Source of the DNA: AC-51 sp963749895
GTDB lineage: Bacteria > Actinomycetota > UBA4738 > HRBIN12
DNA: 64,000 nt
NCBI GenBank assembly: GCA_963749895.1
Contig: CAVVOG010000001.1
Span: 186,001 to 250,000, forward strand
Reading direction: 5' to 3'
Shown piece by piece: positions 50,682-57,822 of this stretch (position 1 is its first letter; every line of letters begins with the position of its first letter). The translations under genes and the position numbers were made by a program. The notes under the pieces are model-generated. The model was given only the letters and a program-made list of their open reading frames with translations. It searched no databases and was not told the DNA's origin.

Positions 50682-51152
50682 TCAGCTGAGACGCGACAAC
50701 AGCTGCTCGGGGCTGACCAGCACCGGCCCCGACGTGCCTCGGTGGCGGGCCGCGAGGTCCGCCACCGTCGTGCCGCCGAAGACCTCCTGCACCGCCTTCG
50801 CGACGTCAGCCCAGAAGCCTTGCAGCCCACAGCGTGAGTCTGCGAAACACGTGTGGTCCGAGGGCTCCAAGCAGAACACCGGGTAGATCTGGCCTTCGAT
50901 CGCGTCGGCGATCTCCGCGACGGTGATGTCCACGGGATCGCGGGCGATCCGGCACCCCCCACCCGCTCCGCGGAAGCTCTCGACCAGGCCGGCCTTCGAC
51001 AGCGCCCCGAGCTGCTGCTCGAGGAACCGCAGCGGGATCTGCTGCCGCTCGGCGATCTGGCGCGCCGGCACGAGCGTGCCCTCCTCGCGCCGCTGGGCGA
51101 GCTCGATCATGGCGCGCATCGCGTATTCGAGCTTCTGCGAGACCTTCAGCAT
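50682..51152 (-). CDS. Rrf2 family regulator with cysteine cluster
   Basis: A 156-residue Rrf2-type transcription factor. The winged helix-turn-helix is near residues 8-70 (YAMRAMIEL, ARQIAERQQIPLRFLEQQLG, RGAGGGCRIARDP). Three Cys residues in FCLEPSDHTCFADSRCG, spaced C-x7-C-x5-C, resemble the Fe-S ligands of IscR and NsrR with an enlarged first gap. It may sense iron-sulfur or nitrosative state, or sulfur supply as in CymR. No target is adjacent in an obvious way. Confidence 0.88.
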   Translation of the reverse strand: MLKVSQKLEYAMRAMIELAQRREEGTLVPARQIAERQQIPLRFLEQQLGALSKAGLVESFRGAGGGCRIARDPVDITVAEIADAIEGQIYPVFCLEPSDHTCFADSRCGLQGFWADVAKAVQEVFGGTTVADLAARHRGTSGPVLVSPEQLLSRLS

Positions 51153-51325
51153 CCCACCACCCCTGTCGTCCCCAGGCTAGGCACGGGTTCCCCGTGCGTC
51201 AACGCGCGCCGGCCGTCCCTGATCCGAGGTATCCAGTCCGGCGCGGTATCACGTCGATGGAACACACGGGTGTACCCTCACCCGACGCAGCGCCGTACCC
51301 GAGGCACGGAGGAGGCGGTGCGGGC

Positions 51326-51715
51326 GTGGCCCGCGTGTTGGTGATCGATGACGAACCGGATGTCCGATGGCTGCTCAGGCTGAGCCTGGAGCGCGTCGGG
51401 CATGAGGTCCTGCTGGCCGAAGACGGCCTGCGTGGGGTCGCGATGGCGCAGCGGCAGAAGCCCGACATCGTGGTCGTCGACCTGATGATGCCCGTGATGG
51501 ACGGCTACGGCGTGCTCGACGCCCTCGCGAAGGACCAACGGACCGCTCACCTGCCGGTGCTCGTGCTCACGGCGAAGGCGCTCCCCGAAGATCAGGTGCG
51601 CAGCGTCGAGGCCGGCGCGCGGCGGTTCCTCACGAAGCCGTTCGACCCGGAGGATCTCGCCGAAGAGCTGGAGCGCGTCCTTCGTGACGATCAGGCGGCA
51701 ACGGACTCGGCGTAG
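51326..51715 (+). CDS. Stand-alone response regulator receiver
   Basis: A 129-residue CheY-like receiver with no output domain. Acidic pocket Asp8 and Asp9, phosphoacceptor Asp52 in VVVDLMMPVMDG, Thr82 and Lys104 in TKPF are all present. The GTG at 51326 is preceded by GGAGGAGG (51308-51315); an in-frame ATG far upstream at 51257 lacks similarity to receivers. It ends inside the convergent LytR_C gene (overlap of 25 bases). It may be phosphorylated by the histidine kinase at 52652-54838, but this is only an inference from proximity. Confidence 0.85.
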   Translation: MARVLVIDDEPDVRWLLRLSLERVGHEVLLAEDGLRGVAMAQRQKPDIVVVDLMMPVMDGYGVLDALAKDQRTAHLPVLVLTAKALPEDQVRSVEAGARRFLTKPFDPEDLAEELERVLRDDQAATDSA

Positions 51716-52233
51716 TCGTCGCCGACGACGACCGTCACGGTCACCGAGTCGACGACCAGGTCGTCGAACGTCGACCCGAGCTTCGCGACCTTCGATCCGG
51801 GGAAGAACGTCTCCGAGATGTACGCGGCGTCGGCCTTGTTCTGCTCGGCGTTCTCGCCCGGCCGGAAGTAGACCGTGGTGACCTCGACGCCGGCCTGGGG
51901 GGCGTTCGCCGGGTCCATCGGGGTCGTGTACCCCTCGCTCTCGAGCATGTCCTGAGCCGTCGCGGCGAGGCCCGGGACACCGGTCCCGTTCAGCACGACC
52001 ACGCCGATCTCGCCGGTGTTCGGCGACGGCGTCGACGCCGGCTCGTCGCTCGGTGAAGCCGTCGCAGAGGTCGACGGAGAGGTCCCTGGGGATGCCGGGG
52101 ATGTGGGCGGGGCCGAGGAGGCGGAGGAAGAAGCGGTCTCGTCGTCGAAGCCGTTGGCCAGCACGACGGCCCCGACGGCCACGAGCGCCACGATGATCAG
52201 GATGCGTGCGGTCCCCGCGTTCACGGCGCCCAT
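51691..52233 (-). CDS. Membrane-anchored LytR C-terminal domain protein
   Basis: A 180-residue protein with one N-terminal membrane helix (about residues 10-27, ILIIVALVAVGAVVLAN). A long Ser/Thr/Pro/Ala linker (30-72) and a LytR_C domain (75-175, starting IGVVVLNGTGVPGLAATAQDMLESEGY) follow. LytR_C domains occur after LCP ligases or alone, as here, and are presumed to bind cell-wall components. Orientation suggests the domain is outside the membrane. The 3' end overlaps the receiver gene on the other strand. Confidence 0.85.
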   Translation of the reverse strand: MGAVNAGTARILIIVALVAVGAVVLANGFDDETASSSASSAPPTSPASPGTSPSTSATASPSDEPASTPSPNTGEIGVVVLNGTGVPGLAATAQDMLESEGYTTPMDPANAPQAGVEVTTVYFRPGENAEQNKADAAYISETFFPGSKVAKLGSTFDDLVVDSVTVTVVVGDDYAESVAA

Positions 52234-52264
52234 CCTACCTACACGGTCTGCGCACGTCCCCGGC

Positions 52265-52561
52265 TCACACCCGCACGCCCAGCTGGTCCGCGACGCGGCG
52301 GCGGCGGCGCGCCTCGCGGATCCGCCGCAGCCGCCGGACGAGCATCGGATCGTAGGCGAGCGCCTCTGGAAGCTCGATGGCGCGGTTCAGCAGCTGGTGA
52401 TACCGGGCGGCCGAGAAGCCGAATCGCTCCCGGATCGCACGTTCCTTCGGCGGCGGGAGCTTCCAAGACTCGCGTTCGAAATCCAGGATCGCCCTCGTGC
52501 GGGTGTCGAGCTGCATACCGGGGTCGTCCGCCGCACGGCCGTTTCGGATCGGTTCGGTCAC
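52265..52561 (-). CDS. DUF3263 family protein
   Basis: A 98-residue DUF3263 protein, an actinobacterial family likely to bind DNA. ILDFERESWKLPPPKERAIRERFGFSAARYHQLLN and the later DPMLVRRLRRIREARRRRR match the family, with a helix-turn-helix-like centre and a basic tail. I chose the GTG at 52561 because a good promoter (TTGCAC-16-TAGCCT) ends seven bases before it, implying a leaderless message. The alternative ATG is at 52516, nearer to the conserved part. It lies 90 bases from the divergent histidine kinase. Confidence 0.82.
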   Translation of the reverse strand: MTEPIRNGRAADDPGMQLDTRTRAILDFERESWKLPPPKERAIRERFGFSAARYHQLLNRAIELPEALAYDPMLVRRLRRIREARRRRRVADQLGVRV

Positions 52562-52568
52562 GAGGCCG

Positions 52569-52596
52569 AGGCTATCGAGTCGTACCGGTCGTGCAA
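52569..52596 (-). promoter_or_regulatory. Sigma-70-type promoter of the DUF3263 gene
   Basis: On the minus strand TTGCAC (complement of 52591-52596), a 16-base spacer, then TAGCCT (complement of 52569-52574). Seven bases later comes the GTG start, so transcription probably begins at the start codon itself. Confidence 0.6.
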
Positions 52597-52651
52597 GCAT
52601 CCGCGGCTGCTTCCAGGTGATCCGAACCGGTGAGAGCATGGCCCGGCCACG

Positions 52652-54838
52652 ATGGAAGAGACCACGACGAACGCGCCGGACCACGGGGCGCGGGGCCACC
52701 GATCGGTCGCGCGGCTCGCGATGCTCCACAGCCTGGGCACGAAGCTGAACGCGATGCGCGAGGTCCAGGGGATCGGCGCCGCGATCACCGCCGAGCTCGG
52801 GACGATCATCGATTACCACAACTGCCGCGTGTACGCGCTGGCGCCCGATGGAGCGACGTTGCGCCCCATCGCGTTCCAAGGGGAGTTCTCCACCGAGTAC
52901 GAGACCGAGACCTTCGACGAGCTCGTGACGGAGGTCGGTGAGGGGATCACGGGATGGGTCGCCAAGGAGCGCCGGTCGCTGCTGACCCCCGACGCACGGA
53001 CCGTCGAGTTCGCGGTCACGATCCCGGGAACCGAGGACGACCTGCTGGAGTCGATGCTCGCGGTGCCGATGCTCGCGGGCGACGAGACGATGGGCGTGAT
53101 CGTCCTGTCGAGCCTCGGCTACGGGATGTTCGACGAGGACGACCAGCGGGTGCTCGAGGTCCTCGCCGGACACGCGGGGGTCGCGATGCAGAACGCGCGG
53201 CTGCTCGCCGCCGAGCGTGAAGCGGCGGCGACCGCCGAGACCCTGCTCGGCCTGTCCAAGGCCCTGACGGCCCGCCGGACCGTCGGCGACATCTTCCAGG
53301 ACGCCCTCGAGTCACTGACGAACCTCGTGAACGCCGTCGCGGCCGGGGCGTACGTCCACGACACCACGACGGGGGACTTCCGCCTCGCGAGGCTCCACGT
53401 CACCGAGGGCGCGACCGCGCGGCCACGAGCGTCGATCGCCGACGTCCCGTGGTCGGTCGCGGAGGGGCTCCTGTTGAGCGAGCGAGACCCGTTCGTCGTG
53501 CCCCCCGAGATCACGGAGCGGTTACCGTCGGAGTTCCGCGTCATCGAACACCCTGGTGAGGTCCTCGTGACACCGCTGCGATGGGGGGTCGACGGGGTCG
53601 GAGGGATCGTCGCGATCTCGGCGAGGGGTGGCCCAGGGTTCACCGAACGAGACATCGCCCTCGCACGGGGGATGAGCGACATCACGACGCTCGCGCTGGG
53701 GACCGCACGTCGCCTATCGGAACTGGAGCGGTTCCACGAACTGGTGGAGAGCCTCGATGCCGTCTTCTGGGAAGCCGACGCCGACGACCTGCGGCTCACG
53801 TTCCTCGGGGGTCGCGCCGAGGAGATCCTCGGTCAGGGTGCCTCGGCGTGGCCGGACCGGAACACGCGCTGGGGCGATCACGTCGCGGCCGATGACCGCG
53901 ACGACGTCATCGACGTCTGCCGGCGCGCGATCAACGGCCACCACGACGCCACCGTGGAGTACCGCGTGCCGCGTGACGACGTCGAGCACGCGTGGATCCG
54001 TGACCTGATCCACGTGGTCGAGGGGTCCGCGGGCCCGCGCCAGCTCAGGGGGCTGATGGTCGACGTCACCGACCGCAAGCTCGCCGAGCAGGCCCTGCGG
54101 ACCTCGGAGCGCAAGTACTCGGAGGCGTTCCGTCGAGAGCGCGAGGCAGCGCAGCGACTCCGAGCGCTCGATGACATGAAGAACACGTTCCTCGAGGCGG
54201 TATCGCACGACCTGCGCACCCCACTCACCTCGATCCTCGGTTCGGCTCTCACGCTCGAGCAATCGAACCTGGATCTCCCGAGGGACGACGCTCTCGACCT
54301 GGTCCGCCGCGTCGCCGGGAACGCCCGGAAGCTCCAGCGTCTCCTGGGCGATCTCCTGGACCTCGATCGCCTGCAGCGAGGCATCGTCACGCCGCAGCGC
54401 CGGCCGTACGACCTCCGTCAGTTGATCGGCACGGCCGTGGCCGAGACGGACAACCCCCAAGGCCGTGACATCCACCTCGACGTGGACGATGCCACGATCG
54501 ACCTCGACGGCGCGAAGGTCGAGCGCATCGTGGAGAACCTCGTGTCGAACGCGCTGCGTCACACCGATCGTGGGGCTCAGATCTGGGTGCGGGCGCGCCG
54601 GCAGGACGGCGGCGTCCTGCTGACGGTCGAGGATGACGGAGCCGGGATCCCCGACGAGCTCAAGGAGGAGGTCTTCGAGGCCTTCCGGCAAGCGCCGGGC
54701 TCGGCGGCGGGACACTCCCCGGGTGTGGGGATCGGGTTGTCGCTCGTGAAGCGCTTCGCGGAGCTGCACGGGGGCAGCGCCTGGATCGAGGACCGACCCG
54801 GCGGCGGCTCCGTGTTCAACGTCTCGCTGCCCGCCTGA
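52652..54838 (+). CDS. GAF-GAF-PAS sensor histidine kinase
   Basis: A 728-residue cytoplasmic sensor kinase. Two GAF domains (about 20-185 and 200-350) and a PAS/PAC domain (360-475) are followed by the HisKA dimerisation domain, with phosphoacceptor His near 518 in VSHDLRTPLTS, and a HATPase_c domain with N box NLVSNALRHT, G1 DDGAGIP and G2 GVGIGLSLV. No membrane helix is evident, so it senses an internal signal. The nearest receiver gene is 0.9 kb away on the same strand (51326-51715). The ATG at 52652 lacks a strong ribosome binding site. Confidence 0.93.
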   Translation: MEETTTNAPDHGARGHRSVARLAMLHSLGTKLNAMREVQGIGAAITAELGTIIDYHNCRVYALAPDGATLRPIAFQGEFSTEYETETFDELVTEVGEGITGWVAKERRSLLTPDARTVEFAVTIPGTEDDLLESMLAVPMLAGDETMGVIVLSSLGYGMFDEDDQRVLEVLAGHAGVAMQNARLLAAEREAAATAETLLGLSKALTARRTVGDIFQDALESLTNLVNAVAAGAYVHDTTTGDFRLARLHVTEGATARPRASIADVPWSVAEGLLLSERDPFVVPPEITERLPSEFRVIEHPGEVLVTPLRWGVDGVGGIVAISARGGPGFTERDIALARGMSDITTLALGTARRLSELERFHELVESLDAVFWEADADDLRLTFLGGRAEEILGQGASAWPDRNTRWGDHVAADDRDDVIDVCRRAINGHHDATVEYRVPRDDVEHAWIRDLIHVVEGSAGPRQLRGLMVDVTDRKLAEQALRTSERKYSEAFRREREAAQRLRALDDMKNTFLEAVSHDLRTPLTSILGSALTLEQSNLDLPRDDALDLVRRVAGNARKLQRLLGDLLDLDRLQRGIVTPQRRPYDLRQLIGTAVAETDNPQGRDIHLDVDDATIDLDGAKVERIVENLVSNALRHTDRGAQIWVRARRQDGGVLLTVEDDGAGIPDELKEEVFEAFRQAPGSAAGHSPGVGIGLSLVKRFAELHGGSAWIEDRPGGGSVFNVSLPA

Positions 54839-54861
54839 GCCGGCAGGCTCCGGACGAGAAG

Positions 54862-54929
54862 GACGGCCGGGCGGCGGGGGGTACGGCCGCCGCCCGGCCG
54901 TCAGGGGCTCCCAAGGGGGGCGGGAGCCC
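54862..54929. terminator. Two hairpins between convergent genes
   Basis: The first stem is perfect over 16 bases (54862-54877 with 54887-54902, nine-base loop). The second pairs GGGCTCCC (54905-54912) with GGGAGCCC (54922-54929). They lie between the histidine kinase stop and the DsrE2-like stop and probably separate the two convergent transcripts. Neither has a T run. Confidence 0.65.
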
Positions 54930-54965
54930 GCTCGCGCGGCGCGGGCGCTGCGCGAGACTCGTCAC

Positions 54966-55529
54966 TCAGATGAACAGCGTGACCGCCTCCTGTGCCTCGA
55001 GGAGCATCGTCGTGGCGCCGGCGGGAGGGTCGATGCCGTCGATCAGATCGTCCTTGTCCAGCCCGAGCAGGTCCATCGTCATCTGGCACGGGATCAGCTT
55101 CACCCCGAGATCGCGGGCGACCTCGAGGAGCTCCGTGGGGGACGCGACGTTGTGTTCGTCGGCGAGCTTCTTCATCATCGCCGGGCCGGCGCCGACGAAG
55201 TTCATCTTGGACAGACCGAGGTGGTCGGTCCCGCCGCGGTTCATCGCCGACATCATCTTCTGCATCCAGTTCTCGCCGGTGATCCGCACGTCGTTCTTGA
55301 CGAGTGGGAACAGTCCCCAGAACGTGAAGAAGATCGTCGTGTCCATCCCCATGGCGGCACCGGTGGTGCCGAGGATGAACGTCGGCCACACCCGGTCGAG
55401 GTCGCCGCCCCAGGCGACGATCACGAGCTTCTTGTGCCTGGCGCTCTCCCGCTCGTGCTTCGCGAGCTCCGCCTTCAGCTCGGCGAGCACCTCGTCGGTC
55501 GGTCGGGTCTCGGTGGTCGTGTCGGCCAT
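54966..55529 (-). CDS. DsrE/DsrF-like (DrsE_2) sulfur-carrier protein
   Basis: A 187-residue protein of the DsrE_2 (PF13686) group. After a short charged helix (15-30) the domain begins KKLVIVAWGGDLDRVWPTFILGTTGAAMG, and the conserved active Cys lies in KLIPCQMTMDLLG. Relatives take part in persulfide relay or anchor at the membrane. It is the last gene of a five-gene sulfur operon. ATG 55529 has GGAAGG about 12 bases upstream; a GTG two codons earlier is possible. Confidence 0.85.
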   Translation of the reverse strand: MADTTTETRPTDEVLAELKAELAKHERESARHKKLVIVAWGGDLDRVWPTFILGTTGAAMGMDTTIFFTFWGLFPLVKNDVRITGENWMQKMMSAMNRGGTDHLGLSKMNFVGAGPAMMKKLADEHNVASPTELLEVARDLGVKLIPCQMTMDLLGLDKDDLIDGIDPPAGATTMLLEAQEAVTLFI

Positions 55530-55536
55530 CGTCACA

Positions 55537-55770
55537 TCACGCCTTCCGGATGAGGAAGCGGAACACGCCCCCGTCCTCGGTCTGTTCGACGAGCTCGTTG
55601 CCCGTGTTCTGGCACCAGGCGTTGAAGTCCGGCACCGACCCTGGGTCGGTCGCGAGGGCTTCGAGCAGGTCGCCCGAGGCCAGATCGCGGATCGCCTGTG
55701 CGGTCTTCGCGATCGGCAGCGGGCAGCTCAGGCCCTTCAGGTCGAGGCTCTTCGTGACGGCTTGACTCAT
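55537..55770 (-). CDS. TusA family sulfurtransferase (copy 2)
   Basis: A 77-residue TusA-fold protein. The persulfide-carrying Cys is at position 16 in LKGLSCPLPIAKT, the family's CPxP signature. A second Cys follows in WCQNTG. The role is to shuttle sulfane sulfur between proteins. It sits five bases after the FAD protein gene and before the DsrE2-like gene, mirroring the other TusA copy on the far side of the FAD gene. Confidence 0.9.
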   Translation of the reverse strand: MSQAVTKSLDLKGLSCPLPIAKTAQAIRDLASGDLLEALATDPGSVPDFNAWCQNTGNELVEQTEDGGVFRFLIRKA

Positions 55771-55775
55771 CTGGT

Positions 55776-56945
55776 TCACGCTCCCTTCGGCATCGTTCCG
55801 GGCGCCTGTTCGGGCAGCCTGCCCTGCGGCACGGTCTCCCAGTAGGCCCGGTTGAAGATCCATTTGGCCATGTGCCAGCCACGGTTCGGCTGTGGCGGAA
55901 CGGGCGGGTGCTCGTAGTCGAAACGCAGGGCGGTGGCCTGGCCGTTCCCCGTCTCGAGGAAGCACATCACTCGGCCACCGTAGTTCTCCTTCGGCGCCGT
56001 GCCGTGGACCAGCGAGGCGATCCTCGAGGCGATCACCGGGGCCTCGAAGTGCGCGGTGGAACCGGACTTCGAGATCGGCAGGTTCGTGGCGTCGCCGAGA
56101 CCGAAGATCCGCTCGTGTCCTTCGACGTTGAGGGTGTGCTTGTCGGTCGGGAGCCAGCCGCTCGCGTCGCCGAGCCCCGAGTCGATCACGACCTGCGCGC
56201 CACGGTGCGGGGGGACGAGGACGAGCAGGTCGTACTCCCTGGTGTCGCCTTCGAGCGAGCTGACCGTGCCGGCCGAGGCATCGACCGACTCGACGTTGAA
56301 GAACGTCTCCAGCTCGATCCCACGCTGCTCCATGATCGGCGCGATCAGCTTCGAGGCGCTCTCGATCGTGAAGGCCCGGTTCAAGGGTGACAGCAACGTG
56401 ACCGAGCTCTTGTCGCGGATGCCCCTCTTGCGGAAGTACTCCTCGACCATCATCGTGAACTCGACCGGTGCGGGCGGGCACTTGTAGGGGATACCGGCCA
56501 CACCGATCAGCAGGCGTCCGCCCGTGAACCGCCGCAGCTCTTCGCGGAGCCGCTCTGCATCCCCGAGCGAGTAGAAGCCGAACGACCCCTCGGCGAGACC
56601 GGGGATCGAGTCGTGGATCAGCCGCGCTCCGGTGGCGATCACCAGATAGTCGTATTCGAGGCTGCCGCCTCGGGCGAGCTGCACAGTCTGCGCCTCCGGA
56701 TGGATCCGGACGGCCTCCTCGATCGCGAGGTCGACACCCTTGCGCAGGAGGGTCCGCTCGTCACGCGAGAGCCAGTGACCGCTCGCCTCACCGAGGGCGA
56801 CGTACAGGTACCCGGGCTGGTAATCGTGCATCCCGGTCGGGTCGACGACCGTGACGTGGACGTCCTTGCCGAGCTCTTTGTCGAGCAGGTTGGCGACGAG
56901 GGTTCCCCCGACACCGCCGCCCAGCACGACGACCCGTGCCGGCAT
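55776..56945 (-). CDS. FAD-dependent sulfide:quinone oxidoreductase-like protein
   Basis: A 389-residue flavoprotein of the disulfide-reductase/SQR superfamily. The FAD loop VVLGGGVGG is at residues 5-13, IATGARL at 103-109 and GLGDATNLP at 281-289. Cys156 in YKCPPAP and Cys327 are positioned like the persulfide-forming pair of sulfide:quinone oxidoreductases, and the C-terminal amphipathic region could touch the membrane. It probably oxidises sulfide or passes electrons from a sulfur-carrier. It is the central gene of a mirror-symmetric operon, with TusA on each side. Confidence 0.85.
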   Translation of the reverse strand: MPARVVVLGGGVGGTLVANLLDKELGKDVHVTVVDPTGMHDYQPGYLYVALGEASGHWLSRDERTLLRKGVDLAIEEAVRIHPEAQTVQLARGGSLEYDYLVIATGARLIHDSIPGLAEGSFGFYSLGDAERLREELRRFTGGRLLIGVAGIPYKCPPAPVEFTMMVEEYFRKRGIRDKSSVTLLSPLNRAFTIESASKLIAPIMEQRGIELETFFNVESVDASAGTVSSLEGDTREYDLLVLVPPHRGAQVVIDSGLGDASGWLPTDKHTLNVEGHERIFGLGDATNLPISKSGSTAHFEAPVIASRIASLVHGTAPKENYGGRVMCFLETGNGQATALRFDYEHPPVPPQPNRGWHMAKWIFNRAYWETVPQGRLPEQAPGTMPKGA

Positions 56946-56948
56946 GGG

Positions 56949-57188
56949 TCACTTCACCTTCCGGATGACGAAGTGCGCGTAGCCTTCGTCCTCGACGATC
57001 TCGACCATCTCCTGACCCGCCTTCGCGACCCACGCGGGGATGTCGGAGCGCGAGCCCTCATCGCTCGAGAGGACCTCGATCACGTCGTCGACCTGACCCT
57101 CGCGGATCGCGCCGATCAGGCTCATCAAGGGACCCGGGCACGGCATGCCCCGCGCGTCGATCGACCGGGTCACATCTGTCGTCGTCAT
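56949..57188 (-). CDS. TusA family sulfurtransferase (copy 1)
   Basis: A 79-residue TusA protein, with the active Cys at residue 17 in ARGMPCPGPLMSL. The C-terminus ends with GYAHFVIRKVK, like copy 2's RFLIRKA. A GGAGG eight bases before ATG 57188 decides the start over an in-frame GTG three codons upstream. It passes persulfide sulfur between partners, presumably the adjacent FAD protein and DsrE. Confidence 0.9.
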   Translation of the reverse strand: MTTTDVTRSIDARGMPCPGPLMSLIGAIREGQVDDVIEVLSSDEGSRSDIPAWVAKAGQEMVEIVEDEGYAHFVIRKVK

Positions 57189-57222
57189 GGATGACACCTC
57201 CTGTGTCGCTGTCGCTCGGATA

Positions 57223-57630
57223 TCAGATGAAGGTCACGGGGCCTTCGGCCGCCATGAAGAACGAGGCCACACCCCAGACGCCGTCGACCAGCGGGTCGAG
57301 GTCGTCCTGGGTGACGTGGAACATCTCCATCGAGTCGGCGCAGGCGTGGATCTGGACCTCGCCGAGGTCCTTCGCCTGGCGGAACAGCTCCGTCCAGTGG
57401 ACCTTGTTCTGGGCCTGCATCGCGGCCAACCCTTCCGGCCCTGCCTCGGGAACGACCCCGTGGTCCTTCATGATCCGATCGGAGCGGAACGCATCGAGCG
57501 CCCAGTACTGGAGGAAGATATCGACCTTCCGGCCCATCGCCGCCGCACCGACCGCGAGGATCGCCGCGGCCTGCAGCTTGTCGTCGGTGCCGGAGAACAA
57601 CACCACAGAGAATGAACCGTCATCGCTCAT
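57223..57630 (-). CDS. DsrE family sulfur-carrier protein
   Basis: A 135-residue DsrE-fold protein. The N-terminus has SVVLFSGTDDKLQAAAILAVGAAAMG, and the conserved active Cys is in IHACADSMEMF. It is the first gene of the operon and probably receives or hands on persulfide. The ATG at 57630 is preceded by AAGGGG, which is itself part of a repeated GGGGTAC motif upstream. No dsrAB or sox genes are seen nearby, so the operon may serve sulfide handling rather than a complete oxidation pathway. Confidence 0.88.
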   Translation of the reverse strand: MSDDGSFSVVLFSGTDDKLQAAAILAVGAAAMGRKVDIFLQYWALDAFRSDRIMKDHGVVPEAGPEGLAAMQAQNKVHWTELFRQAKDLGEVQIHACADSMEMFHVTQDDLDPLVDGVWGVASFFMAAEGPVTFI

Positions 57631-57635
57631 GGGCT

Positions 57636-57676
57636 GTACCCCTTCTGTGAACGTACCCCGTCTTCGAACGTACCCC
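57636..57676 (-). repeat. Three GGGGTAC motifs phased at 17 bp
   Basis: On the minus strand GGGGTAC occurs at the complements of 57636-57642, 57653-57659 and 57670-57676, exactly 17 bases apart. The two distal copies extend to GGGGTACGTTC. They lie immediately upstream of the DsrE start, the last copy containing the ribosome binding site. They may be regulator half-sites; TACGTT within them also resembles a -10 box. Confidence 0.65.
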
Positions 57677-57822
57677 TGTCGTCTTCCGTTCCATCATCGG
57701 TGCTCCAGCGCCGAACGCGGGGGGACCGGGGTCCCGGACGATTCGGGGCTTTCCGGAGGAATACGGGGGGCTTCGGGTGCGTTCCCGCTTCGGTTCACCA
57801 CATGCGTGGGTAGCATCCGGCC

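Noticed and set aside
57631..57822. An additional small gene between the sulfur operon and the D-aminoacylase
   Set aside because: No frame there has a plausible start and protein-like composition; the space holds the phased repeats and the D-aminoacylase promoter.
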